Source: Cutaneotrichosporon cavernicola (lineage: Eukaryota; Basidiomycota; Tremellomycetes; Trichosporonales; Trichosporonaceae). From it: 64,000 nt of DNA. The notes under the pieces were generated by a model. It ran no database searches. It was not told the origin of the DNA and was given only the letters and a program-made list of their open reading frames with translations. A program made the translations under genes and the position numbers. This document shows, piece after piece, positions 20,253 through 31,236 of this stretch. The stretch lies in NCBI RefSeq assembly GCF_030864355.1, contig NC_083394.1, forward strand, positions 3,100,001-3,164,000, read 5' to 3'. Position 1 is the stretch's first letter, and every line of letters begins with the position of its first letter.

Positions 20253-20780
20253 ATGGAGCCCTTCACCCCCGCCGAATCGGCAGCGTACTCCAACAACATG
20301 CACCGTTCCGACGCCGAGGGATTCTCGGCCGCCCACTCTGTCGGAGCCGACATCCACCCTATTTCCCACTCCCCCATTCCCCCAATTAACGCAAAGGGAG
20401 GCCGCGACGTCCCAGCCGGCTGGACAGCCGTGTACGAAGGAAAGGTGACGCGGCGGTGGTGTAATTGGCTCGGCAGCGTCCATGGTGCTTGCCATGCTTG
20501 GATTGCCGATAATCTGTGCGGATTCACCCTCGAACTCCTCGACGCCGGGCCACAGTTCTGGGGCATGCCTATGCGCGGTGGAGTCACGCTCGCTTTGGAG
20601 ATGGCGTATTATGACAGTACGGAGATTGGGAGAGAGGTGCGCGTTAGTGTGCGCATCGATCGGATGAGTGGGACCAACGCTTTCGTCACTATTGATATTG
20701 ACGAGATTGATGAGGGAAAGGTGGTCAAGCGTCTGGCTAGTGGGAGACAGCTGCAGACGTGGCGCAAGGCCAAGTTGTAG
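20253..20780 (+). CDS. Hotdog-fold acyl-CoA thioesterase (PaaI/THEM2-like)
   Basis: Single-exon protein of 175 residues. The C-terminal 110 residues resemble PaaI/THEM2 hotdog thioesterases: WLGSVHGACHAWIADNL corresponds to the conserved N/G-x-x-HGG region with the helix that follows it, and later strands read GGVTLALEMAYYDSTEIG and VRVSVRIDRMSG. These enzymes hydrolyse acyl- or aryl-CoA thioesters. The HGA in place of HGG is a mild deviation. The N-terminal 50 residues are rich in Ser, His and Pro and look disordered; no mitochondrial presequence or signal peptide is obvious. It lies 146 bp from the stop of the convergent P450 gene. The family is likely; the substrate is not known. Confidence 0.78.
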   Translation: MEPFTPAESAAYSNNMHRSDAEGFSAAHSVGADIHPISHSPIPPINAKGGRDVPAGWTAVYEGKVTRRWCNWLGSVHGACHAWIADNLCGFTLELLDAGPQFWGMPMRGGVTLALEMAYYDSTEIGREVRVSVRIDRMSGTNAFVTIDIDEIDEGKVVKRLASGRQLQTWRKAKL

Positions 20781-20926
20781 ATGCGTATGTACAGTATCCT
20801 GAGTTTTGTGAATGCGACAGAGCTGATGAGCAAAACACCATACCGTAACCATATGCATCCAGACCTCTCTCCTTATGTATTTCGACACACATCGACTGCA
20901 TAGCATTTACACAGCTCTCGCAACAC

Positions 20927-22754
20927 TTACTCGCCAACAGGCCGCACAAGCAGGGGCACAACCAAGCCCTCGTGGTTCGAGCGCGTACGCATGATCCCCA
21001 GCGTCGTCTCGCTACGCAGCTCCGTCCCCGGCACCTCGGCGAGCTCGTAAGCCCGTAGCAGGGTAAAGAGGATGATCTTGAACTCTGCGAGTGCCAGACG
21101 CCATCCAATGCAGTTACGCGGCCCGCCAATAAACGTGAGCAGGTTGCCGTACACGCCCGGCACGGAGGCGAGGGCGGGCGAGTCATACCGGTCGGGGTTG
21201 AACTCGTGCGCGTCGGGACCCCAGATTGCCGGGTCGCGGTTGACGTTGCCGATGACTCCGTGTCAACTACTTGTAAGAGAGGGGACTCACGAATGGCAAC
21301 CTCGGTGCCCTTGTCGACGGTGACCGCGTCGATCATCTTCCCGTCGCGGCCCCGAACGGGACGCGAGAGGGGTAGAGTCGTTTTGGACGCGGGCTCGCGG
21401 CCGACGGCGGGGACGGGCGAGTCCATGCGTAAGATTTCGCGCGTGAACTTCTCCAGGAAAGGGAGGCCGTGGATCTCGTCGCTGGGTTTAGCTTAGGAAG
21501 GGTATAGGATAGCTGGCGCGGTCAACAAACCCTGACTCACATATCGGGGTGCTCGCCCAGCGTGACCAGCTCGGCGCGCAGACGGTCCTGCATGGACTTG
21601 TTCGTCGCGAGGCGGTACAGCGCCCAAGTGAGCGCGACGCCCGTGGTCTCGGATCCCGCAAAGATCTGGTGTCAGCCCTCCTCCACCTATTAAATTACAA
21701 AAGTGCAGATCTGCGCTTGCACCTCGCGATGGGTGAGGCGCTCGCGGTCCTCGAGGTCGGTGGCCATGTTGGCGCGGATGAGCCGGCTCAGCAGATCGGC
21801 CGTCCCGATGTCCGTGTCCTTTTCAATGCCCATGCGGGTGATTGCTTGCGTCTTCTGCGCAACAATCCTGTCGCCGACGCGGTTCATCGTGGCGCGGCTC
21901 GCCTTGCCCAACTTTTGCCCCGGTGTGGGAAGGGCGTTGAAGAGTACGAAGCGGTTCTGGAGGGCGCTGACGAGCGCACTCGCCTGCATAGCCTTGATAG
22001 CCGAGTGGAATGCATCAAGCAGTTCGCTGCGGCGCGAAAACAGGGTCGCAAAGTCATAGTCAAAGCCCGCAGCACCAATAGTGTCAAGCGTTGCCTGTTC
22101 CATGAGCAGGCCGACGTCGATCGGGCCACCATTCTCGTGAGTTTCCAGAGTGTCCATGTTGACAAGTACGCGAGCCTCGTTGGTTGGCTCCTCGAGGAGC
22201 TGGGCAAACTTCTCACGCACAGAGCGCGCCTTGTCAAAGAAGATTGGCGTCATCTCCTTGACTGCGCGCGGGCTAAACGCGGGATTCAATACGCGGCGCT
22301 GGCGGCGGTGGTCGGTCCCCTCGGCCGTGATAAGGCCATTACCGAGCATGCGGCGGAGCATGATCCCCGTGCTCTTGCTCTTAGGCCACTGGTCCGCGTT
22401 CTGGAAAATGTGCGAAATAGCCACAGGATCGGCCGTGTAGATGCGCTGTACGCCCATGAGGCCGCGGAGGCGGCCGGTGGGTCCATACTTGTCAATCCAG
22501 GCCTGGTAGATTGGGCGCGGGTGCTCCCGGCGGGTCAAGTAGAGAAGGTTGCCGGCGATGAAGTGCTCGCTTGGTGGGCCGGGGAGGTTGCGGCTTGACG
22601 ATACAATCGACGAGTAGGGGTACAGGTAGATCCAAGTACCCAGGAGGCCGACGACGACGCCGAGGAAGAGGTATCCCACCGCCTGGAGGGCCGAGAGGGA
22701 GGCAATGGCCGTGAAGACGCGGGCGGCACCACTGGCCAGGACCGATTCAGACAT
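20927..22754 (-). CDS. Cytochrome P450 monooxygenase
   Basis: Membrane-anchored haem-thiolate monooxygenase. The start ATG is at 22754. The N-terminus has a hydrophobic anchor (AVGYLFLGVVVGLLGTWIYL, about residues 25-44) and a proline hinge NLPGPPSEH. Four exons are joined by introns near 21669-21704, 21497-21540 and 21257-21290. The I-helix motif AGSETT follows the first intron, EILR supplies the ExxR motif, and FIGGPRNCIGWRLALAE holds the haem-binding Cys (F-x-x-G-x-R-x-C-x-G). All key elements are intact. It should sit in the endoplasmic reticulum with a cytochrome P450 reductase partner. The subfamily is unknown (the sequence resembles basidiomycete CYP families with a PNR/NRDP segment). 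It is tail-to-tail with the thioesterase, and its place in the catabolic neighbourhood suggests hydroxylation of a small lipophilic substrate. Confidence 0.95.
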
Positions 22755-23613
22755 GGTGTGATGGTGAGAAGTTTAGCGTGGTTCGGGAGAGATATATAGT
22801 TATGGTTTATGCACCATGTCACATGACTGCGGCTACGGGGAACGCCGTTACGCCGATCGGCAATTATCCGTCAAAGCATCAACGGTAATGCATCCCCGTC
22901 ATCCAACATTTTGTTCCAAACCTACAGCAGTCTGTACGATGACCGCCGCATGCTCTTGCGGGGTACCCGTGGGGGATGCATCATGCGTCATGTGCTGCGC
23001 TGTGGGGTGGGCTTTGGGCGGCTCTCACCGCTCGCATATGCCCTGTAACCGATCGGGCCCCTCTGACAAGATCAATCTCCAGCTGTCGGTATGTCTGGAG
23101 CACATTCCTCGGCCTCCGGCTCGTCATCTCCAGTTGGTCACTGAATGCATGCCGAGGTCCGGCTTGTTAGATGGATTCCAGAGGACCTGGTGCCAAGCTT
23201 CTGCAGCGACACAATGCGCCACCATGCCTAACCACCATGTGGTGCTGTTGGCGTGGGATGTCATGTGGTGCTGCTGGCGTGCGATGTCAAGTGCAGGAAT
23301 GCAATGGGGTCAGTCCCAAACGGATCCAAGGAGCGATGGTCCTGATGTGACTTCTAGTTCCTCATTGTGGATGACTGGGTGACCTGGAGGTCGCCTGCCG
23401 TGGACAGATAACCATACTCTCTGTCCAGTGGCTGCCTGTCCACCAGGTGGTGACGTTGTGTGTATCCACACAAGACGCCTCAGCGAGGCCATCAACTGGC
23501 CCTGCGTCCCGTTGCTTACCAGATACCCTAACCGAACAAGACGCAAGATTTATCAAGTTGGCATAGCGACATAGAGCTCGGCACCTGGTGTTCGAGCGAT
23601 ACTGCAGTATTAT
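22755..23613. other. Intergenic region with imperfect direct repeat
   Basis: Nothing coding recognised in about 860 bp. An imperfect repeat of about 28 bp around 23236-23290 (ATGTGGTGCTG...GATGTC twice) is the only structure. The left end should hold the P450 promoter. Confidence 0.45.
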
Positions 23614-25313
23614 CTACTCGTTGAGGTTGATGTAATTGAGGCTTGCAATGAGCTCGGCCATTCCGCCCTCGGGGCCACCGGTATCGCGGTAGAAGTCGAG
23701 CATGAGGGTCGCGCGTGGACGGCGGCCTTGGAACGCGTTTTGAAGGAGCCAGGCGCCAACACGAGCGTTCACGCCTCCCTCGTCACCGGCACGCTTGTTC
23801 GCCGCAAAGAGGGACGTGGTCACTGCAATCGTCTTCGAGACGGCTCCCGCACCCGTTCCGCTCGCCATGTATGCCGGCGGGCTGTTGAGCCTGCCCGCCG
23901 ACAGGAACGTTAGCGAGTATGGGTGGTTTGAGTCGCTGCCGAGACCGCGTGGAGATAGGGTCGGCTCGAGGTGAGCGATGCACGCAGCGGCCTTGTCCGG
24001 GATGTTGTCAGTGTCGTACCTGATGTGAGCAAGGAGACGCTGGCGGTTTGGGTGTTCCAGGGAAGACTGTGCAGTATGAAGCGGATGATGCTCCGCAGGA
24101 GCTGCCCTGAGCGAGCGCTCACGACTGGCAAAACACATAATAGGCACAGCCCACGCCCTCTCCCAGTTCACAGCCAACACCTGTTGATGCTCCCACTCAC
24201 CAATCTTGTACTCGGAAGTCGATGCCATGCACCTGCTCCACAAAACCGTTCTGGACCGAGTTCGGCCATCGCAGCGGCTTGATACCCTGGCCATTGGGGA
24301 ACTGCTCGCCGTGCTTCTTCCCGAATCGCGAGAAGAACTGCGCGCGCCCGCGGCACTGGCCATGGGTCGGCAACGGCTCGTCGAAGCGCCACATGCCACT
24401 GCGCTTGAGCATCTCCTCGACGGCCTCAGGGAAGCGCTCCTCGTCCGCATTCTCCTGCTTGATGCTGGCGATGACGGTCTCACGAGGGTGCTGGCGCAGG
24501 AACTCCTCGATCCAGGTCACTTGTTGCTGGAGCGTCGAGTTTTGGGGCTGGACGCCGTGGTAGACTGGTGTTAGCTCAGCCGCGGAGCAAAAGAGGTCAA
24601 AAGTAAGGCCACTCTTACGCGAATGTAGTAACGACATCGAATGCGTGGCGCACATGCGACTGACAAGCTTAAGCAGCCCTGCGCCTCGTCCTCTTCCCCT
24701 GCTCATGCCTCTCTCCGTCCCGACCCGTCAAACTCACTCTTCAACTCGCCGTTGACCAGCTTGAGGCGAATGTCGAAGAAGCGAACGCCGTCGACAAGCT
24801 GCTGCTTGATGTCGACACTCTGACACTCGGAGATGAAACCTGGAGTCAGCATTCGAGTTCCTGTAGACCCTTTGTCGCCCTCATCCAAACAACACACAAT
24901 GCGACGCCAGTAGCACACACAACGCCACACTTACCGCCACTGAGAGCCGCGCTCTCGTGTGTACCCGGGATGCACAGGTCTGCGAGCGCTCGGCCGTCCG
25001 GCAACACCGCCATCCAGTCGACGCCGCCGCGGGGGAGGATGACGACCTTGTCGCTGTCGACGCCGTATGCGAGCACGCCAGGAGCCGCACAACCAAGACG
25101 ACGCCAGCCGCGACCGCGGTCGTGGTCGGGTAGCGTGGGCACGTGGACGTTGCCCTGTCCCTCGCCAGGGCGCTGGACGTTCATGAGGACATCATCCGAG
25201 TCGATGGCGTCGATGGTCACGCGGTTGCCATTAATGTTGAGGGTGTGCGCACCACCGTTGACGGTGAGGCCGTGTACTGCGATACCGCCATATGTGACGA
25301 CGTGAATTGGCAT
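23614..25313 (-). CDS. PI-PLC X-domain phosphodiesterase
   Basis: Phosphatidylinositol-specific phospholipase C-like TIM barrel, of the bacterial/fungal single-domain type without PH, EF or C2 modules. It starts MPIHVVTYGG at 25313. The catalytic region begins with the conserved LCIPGTHESAALSGG, whose His is the general acid/base, and continues after a 96-nt intron (about 24839-24934) with QLVDGVRFFDIRLKL. A second intron of some 170 nt (roughly 24551-24724) leads to VYHGVQPQNSTLQQQ with the second catalytic-type His; its boundaries, and whether it hides a small exon, are unsure. HPRETVIASIKQEN follows, then a third intron (about 24018-24200). The C-terminus ends near MLDFYRDTGG. The first 100 residues form a beta-rich extension (AVHGLTVNGGAHTL) and there is no signal peptide, so it may be intracellular or secreted by another route. 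Confidence 0.85.
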
Positions 25314-26048
25314 TGTGTGTGTAAGGCGGGTGTGATGGTGGTGGTGACGTGGAGATGTGAGATGAGCTTTTTCGACTGTGCTGCGGAATGTGCCCTTGCG
25401 ACGATCAACCCCGGAGAACCCGGTCTTCCCGTTCCGGCAGGTTGCATCAACGTTGGCGGACAATGCGCTCATAAAATTGTCCTGAACCCACCAAATTAGA
25501 CAAGCTGCCAAGCTTGCAAGCGAGCTTGTATTCACACTCGTGACCCTCCAGCATGCGAGCCGGAAGGCGCGACGTGGATGGCGACGACGCGTCAGGGTGG
25601 ACGCGTCGCAAGGGTCGTCAAGGAGGGTGACGTCACAAACATGTGGTGGCGTCAATCTCTGACGGCGATGTCTGTTTGCTTTGATTGCTCACATCCGATG
25701 GCCATTCGCTCGAGTCCGCTGGATTGAAACCCCCGCATGCACGCACAGCGGAAACACCATCCTCCTTGATTGTTGGAAGCCTCGACACTTTGAGGCCTCA
25801 AGCCGTAAACAGGAGGAAAGGTTGAAAAGTTACGGGATGAGGATGGACATCGACTCAGGCGACTTCAACCCTCCCCACTCTCCTGACATACAGTGATCAA
25901 GATTCCGGAGATGCAAGTCTTGTTTCGAGCTCATTTTATATCGTTTCGGCGTTCTTGTTACACTTAAACTATGCATTCGACTATAAAAGAGAGAGAGAAG
26001 ACTGCGGAAGGCAAAGAGGCCAACGAGTCTTGGTAAGAGTAGAGTCGC
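25314..26048. other. Intergenic region
   Basis: No gene found in about 735 bp. The left part is the promoter of the PI-PLC-like gene; the right part is the 3' end of a secreted-protein gene. Confidence 0.45.
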
Positions 26049-27046
26049 TTAATCGAGACCACCAGCGACCCCAGCGAGCGACCCACCCATCGCGCCGGCA
26101 AGAGTCGCGGCCAGAGTAAGACCCGAGAGGAAAGGGGCAAAGATGGGGCCGATGCCCGGAATACCTTACTGTTAGAGTGGTGGGAGAAAACGCGCTTACC
26201 CTTTACAATGTTGGTCATCACCGAGGCGACCTTTGCGAGAATCTTTGGGCCCTGCGAGAACGCCTTGATCATCTTGGAGGGGTCGAGAGGCTTGCCACTG
26301 AGCATGCCTGAGGTTAGTGAGTATCGTTACGGTCACGGACTGGTGAAGAGGTCCATAAAGACCTTTGCAACATCGGCTCCGATGCCAACGAGCGCCATAG
26401 CGTCGGCGAACTGCTTGGTAATATCACCCATGGGCAGAGGAAGAGAAGGAAGACCCGGGATCTGGCGGTCGTCGATGTCGCGAGCGGAGGGGATGAGGCT
26501 CGATCCCATCTGGGCGAAAACCTCGAGGATGCCGAGGAACGGAGCCTAGTGTCAGCAAAGACGGTTTGGTCACATACGAAAATGGGGCCGAAGAAAGGGA
26601 TGCCAGCGATCAGAGTCTTGAACATCTTGACCGTGTCCTTCATGACGCTGGTGGGTGCAGTCTGGATCTTGGCGATGCCCTTGGGGTCAAGAGGCTTGCC
26701 TGGAGTCAGTTAACAAAGTGGGGGTGGAAGACAAACCGCCGAGGACACCAGTCATGAGGTCGACCATGGTCTTGACGAAATCCTTAGGCATGAACGGGAT
26801 GCTGGAAAGGAGCTGGGTGATGATCGCACCGAAGTCACCAAAGCCAGGGCCACCCGAAGCACCAGGGGAGGGAAAACCGGGGATAGGAAAAGGAAAGCCG
26901 GGGATCTGGCGAGCCTCAACGGCGACGGAGTCGTCCTCACGAGCAGCGAGAGCCGACTCGTGGCGAGCAACACCGACGTCAGCGATGGGAGCCGAAAGAA
27001 CGGCGGGGAGAGCCGCAACGGCAACGACGAGGAGAGTCGAACGCAT
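26049..27046 (-). CDS. Two-module cysteine-free secreted protein (family member S1)
   Basis: Unrecognised secreted protein, 286 residues from five exons (26737-27046, 26578-26699, 26341-26545, 26200-26307, 26049-26164). The signal peptide is MRSTLLVVAVAALPAVLSA. The leader ends VEARQ (residues 43-47), then comes a Gly/Pro/Phe linker. Two homologous helical modules follow (about 71-160 and 185-286). GKPLDP occurs at 104-109 and 217-222, and GIPxxGPIFAPFL at 136-148 and 249-261, so both motifs recur with the same 113-residue period. There is no cysteine, so it is not a hydrophobin or a CFEM protein. Two paralogues lie at 37104-38051 and 38904-40089. A TATA box (27172-27177) is 126-131 bp before the start. 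It is likely extracellular or wall-associated; function unknown. Confidence 0.88.
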
Positions 27047-28019
27047 TTTGAAAGGTGTGGGGTGGGAAAAAATTATACAGTTAAACAGGGGAGAGTGTGT
27101 ACAGATAGGAGACGAGAGGAGTAGTGAAGTGGGATGAGGAGAAACAAGAGAGTTGAGGGGGATGAAGGGAGTTTATATGTCGCACGGAAGGGAAGGTAGC
27201 TGCAGTGGCAGGTCTGTGGGCTTGTGGGACTTGAGCTCAAAGGAGGTTGAGCAGTTCTCAATGCCCCAAAGCGCAGCTGCCAAGAGCAATAGAGCGCGTG
27301 GTGCTCGTCGCCTCTAGGGCGGCGTGGGAAACGGTGCGAACGTGTGAACGCCTCAACGAGCAACGCCTGCTGATCAAACGTTGATGAAGAGAGGGGCGAG
27401 CGAGAGGCAGAATATCAAAGTACCTATCCGGTCTCCGGTCTCCGATTGAGTTCCAAAAGGAGCGAGACGCCGACCACCCCACCCAAGGTCTTCAGAAATA
27501 TTTACAGAAATAGGCTGCATGGGCCCTGATCTCGAGCAGAAGAGATGGGAGAAAAGGAGCGAAAGGGATCTGAAGGGCAACGATGCCAAACCAAGTGAAT
27601 CAGTGGAGGCGTGGCACGTCGAGGTGGACTAGTGGACTGGTGGACTGCAGACTGCAGACTGCAGACTGGAGAGGACATGGGGGTTTCCGCTGGAGGAACG
27701 AGGCCTCTCGGCGCCTTTCGTTTCTCGCTGATCCAGTCAGGGTAGGGGATCATTAGAAAAGAGGATCAGTGTCCTTTCTCCACAATACAGTACCAGAGTG
27801 CCAGTCCCGTGTGGTGTGTTGCAGGCATGTGTTGACAGCACGTGTGGACAGCACGTGTGGACAGTTGTCAGCCAAGGTCCCATGCAGTTCTAGTGCTGGA
27901 CAACCTCGCAACCTACACCCGCGACTCTTCTGTGCACAAGAGAATGTCATGACTGGAAGTCTACAACGCCCGTTCTGGATCCAGATACCCAACGGCGATT
28001 ACCACTAACACGAGACCTC
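27047..28019 (-). promoter_or_regulatory. Long upstream region of S1 with E-box repeat and minisatellites
   Basis: It carries the S1 TATA box at 27172-27177 and a CT-rich leader (on the minus strand) down to the start. It also has a heptamer patch (GTGGACT and GCAGACT units, 27622-27670) and a tandem 13-bp unit GACAGCACGTGTG at 27834-27859, giving two CACGTG boxes (27839-27844, 27852-27857). No coding sequence seen. Confidence 0.5.
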
Positions 28020-29625
28020 TTAAACCTTGGAGTGCGAGTCGGCCGTGGTCGACCCGTAGTCTTTCTCCGACCCCGGCGACGAGCCGACAACAGTTTCGTT
28101 GTGCGGCGCGGTCGACTGCTTGGCACGGCGCTTGGTGATACGGTGGTCGACATAGCGGACAGCAGCGAGGAGCACACCAACAGTGAGCACGCCGATCCCG
28201 ATCCCGAAGGCTCTGCGATACAGCGGCTTGTCCTCTGAGCGGAAGATCTGCGCGCCGTAAATACCTGCAGTGTTGGCGCCCATAATGACCATGGCCATGG
28301 CGAGGGCGCGTTCCTCCGAGTCGCGGGCCGTTAGGCTCATCCACGCGATATTGAGGGGATGTGAGAAAGTGCCAAACGCCTGTGTCCAGATGACGCCAAA
28401 GTAGCGTACGCCTTTGCTCGTGCGGCCGGAGAAGGAGAGGTTGAAAATGTAGCCTAGGAGGTGGCAGCTGAGACCGACGAGAACGGTCTCGCCGCGGCGG
28501 TTGAAGTGGTCGCTCACGTATGAAAAGAGGTAGGAGAGGGGTACTTGGATCCAGAAACCGACAGAGGCCATAGCGTTCGACTTGAGGTGGCCGTAACCAA
28601 ACGAGTTGACAATCGACGGCGAGTAGGTGTCGAATCCACGTTGCGGGCCGTTATTGCAGAGCGTCACAAGAAGATGGATCCAAAGACGCCAGTTGAAGAA
28701 TGCCCGCTTGAATGCTCCACTATCGATACTCTTCTTCTTCTTGCCTTTGGCTGGGTCGTCAAGAAGCACACGGCCGCGCAGGATATGCAGCTCGCGCTCG
28801 GTGAACCAGCCGTCGTACCACGGCAAAAAGGTCGAGCGGGGGTTGGCAAACGAGTCGGGGAGGCAAAAACCAAACACGAAGCCGCCGAGAATGGTGAATC
28901 CGCCCATGAGGACGAAGAGCCAGAACCAGCCCGTCTTGCCTCCAACACCGCGCATGTGGAGAATACCGTAGGCGAGGAGCTTGGAGCTCGCCTGACCAAT
29001 CTGGTTGCCAAAGTAGAAGAACATGACACGCTTGGCGGTTTCAGAACGCGTGTACCACGTGCTTAGCGTCCAGAGACCACCAGGAATAAAGCCGGACTCA
29101 GTGAGGCCAAGAAGGAAGCGCGTGAGGATGAATGCGCTGTACCCAGTCTGGAAGGCCTGGAATGTCGAGACAATGCCAAAGAGAAAAAGTTGGAGGGTGA
29201 GCCACTTGCCAGGGCCGACACGGTAGAGCACCATATTGCTCGGTACCTCGAAGAGCACGATGCCGAGCGACAGCATCTGCTGCCCGACATTGAACTGGTT
29301 CTGCGTGATCCCAATATCCTTGAGAAAGTTGTCTGTGAGCGCGTTCGAAATGTTCCCGCGGTCGAGTTCTGGTGTGAGACACGGTTGGCTGGTCAAGCAC
29401 TCACGAAGACAGAAGAAGCCGAGGGTCAGAATCGGCATGATGAGAAAGTCCAGCCTGGTGTCAGTGGCTGCCACATGGCATGGGAGGGCGGGAGTGTGGG
29501 AGGACGCACTTGCGCTTGGCCCGCTTTTCCTCCTCATCGGACCAGTCGCGCTTGAGGGAAAGAGGCGCCTCCTCTCCCAGAGGAGGGGCAAAGTAGTCGG
29601 GGTCGTGGATCTTTTCCGAAGACAT
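28020..29625 (-). CDS. MFS transporter, allantoate permease (ACS) type
   Basis: Twelve-helix major facilitator of the anion:cation symporter family (Dal5/Tna1-like), which imports allantoate, ureidosuccinate, nicotinate, pantothenate and other organic anions by proton symport at the plasma membrane. The start is the ATG at 29625 (MSSEKIHDPD). The first intron uses a GTGCGT donor near 29511 and restores KRAKRK-LDFLIMP. Next come LDRGNISNALT (the family's TM1-TM2 loop), RFLLGLTESGFIPGGLWTLS, and a long central loop with KGKKKK at about residue 275. The second half includes WIQVPLSYLFSYVSDH and ANTAGIYGAQIFRSEDKP. The C-terminal tail is Ser-rich and cytosolic. The sequence is intact; the substrate cannot be read from it. 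It sits alone between accessory genes. Confidence 0.93.
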
Positions 29626-31236
29626 GAGTGTTGGAATGAGTGGGGTTTGGGAATAGGCAGTCAGATTCGGAACACTGTCAGTTTTGTACTCGTAGCTGTT
29701 AGCTGTCGGCTCTGCAGTGCAGCGCCGGTCCATAACACCCGAGTAATGGCGAGTAGATGATCCATGATGGTGACCACAGTCGCCATCGGTTGCATGGCTA
29801 CAGTGACAAGTACAAAGAGACTCACAGATCAACTCGAGCGAGGTCTTGGCAGAGAGCTCTCGCAGGGAACCGAACAACCGGCCCATTAGCGGGGGTAAAT
29901 ATCCTAAACGCAGTGCCTTATCTCTGTAATGACTCTCTTAATCCTCCCTATCAGTCGGAATTGCGTGCGTCTTGGCGTTTGGTTTTTTCGACTGCCAAAG
30001 ATCTCATGCTCCCTTCAACAGATTCCCCGCTTTCTCGAACTGATAACACTGACATAACTGACGCCAGGTAACTGAGAGAGCACGCGTATCAGGGCTGAGC
30101 GACATCAATCTCTCTGCGTTCCGTAACTCATCTCAACCGACACCTGACCAGGTCTGGAGTCGGCCATCTCGGATGCCCCAGACTGCCGCACGGATCCAAC
30201 GGTAACGGGTTGAATCGGTTACAAGAGTGGTAAACATGGTCATTCTGCGCCATCCTCAAGCTGGTCGCCGACGCCGTCAGAATCGGGAATTGGCCTGGCG
30301 CGGGGCGCTGGGGCCCGTCATTGATGTTATGTAACGCCTTCCGCAATTAGGTGGAGTGCTGACGACCGCCTGGATCTGAAATAAGGAAGCGGGTCGTGGA
30401 GGGAGGTAGGAGGGAGATGCAACCCCAGTCTGAGAAGATGATGTGGGAGTATGGTCACCATCGCGTGGAGGCTTGACGCGCATCTCAAATACATACAGTG
30501 TATCCAAGAGAGAGGTACACTGGTACTCTGACTAAGCCTGGGGAGGTGTGTGCATACAGCCAACATGCACTACAGCCTGGTTCATAAGAGCTGCGCCCAG
30601 TTCGGTTCCAACCGATTGCTCGCGGTGCCATTCTGATTGGAGATCCATGACAGCCGCCGTGTCTCGCCGTGTCTCTCGGTTGTTCAATTCACTCCAGTCG
30701 CCGACAACTCATTCTGCGGCTTCGCTGTGTCACATCACCATTCACATGCCCCCGTCCTCCACTTCCTAACCCGGCTGCGTTGGGCCGATCACCTCTTGGC
30801 GTCCTCCCAACACATTCTGACTGTCTGGGCAGCCTCTGGTTTACAGGCCAATGTCATGCCTGTTGCCCTCGTGCCTCATCTGTGCAATGTTGACGCATAT
30901 GACCAACAAGCTTAATCTAGTTCCGGCTTAAACGGCGGTGGTTCGACCCACCGCAGGCATGTCGTCTGCTGCATGACTGCGCCATTGAGCGGCGCCTAGG
31001 TGCGCCAGGAGCTCATGAAGCATGTGTCATCTATCACTTACGGCTGGGGAGGTTAAGGCTCGTCCGTGTGCTTCCTCAAGTTTAATCAAGTGAAGCGAAC
31101 GACTTTAACGGCACCAGAAGTTGTCAGCTGTCACTTCCACAGGGTACTGTATGCATCAGCGTGGTGTTACTGGTTGCGAATACCCTTAAACTGAGGAGCT
31201 GTGGAACCAACGCGTGATACTATCTGCTGACTCTAG
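29626..31236. other. Gene-poor region with a perfect hairpin
   Basis: About 1.6 kb without a convincing gene. A perfect 7-bp stem (GCGGTGG/CCACCGC) with loop TTCGAC lies at 30935-30954, some 280 bp before the broken beta-helix gene. It looks like a tRNA T-arm, but no other tRNA arm surrounds it. Confidence 0.45.

Noticed and set aside
21549..22598. Long plus-strand reading frame of 349 codons
   Set aside because: It is the antisense shadow of the cytochrome P450 exon, whose minus-strand frame carries all P450 motifs.
30920..30960. Possible tRNA gene because of a GGTTCGACC T-arm-like sequence
   Set aside because: No D-arm, anticodon arm or acceptor stem can be formed around it, and the loop is six bases rather than seven.
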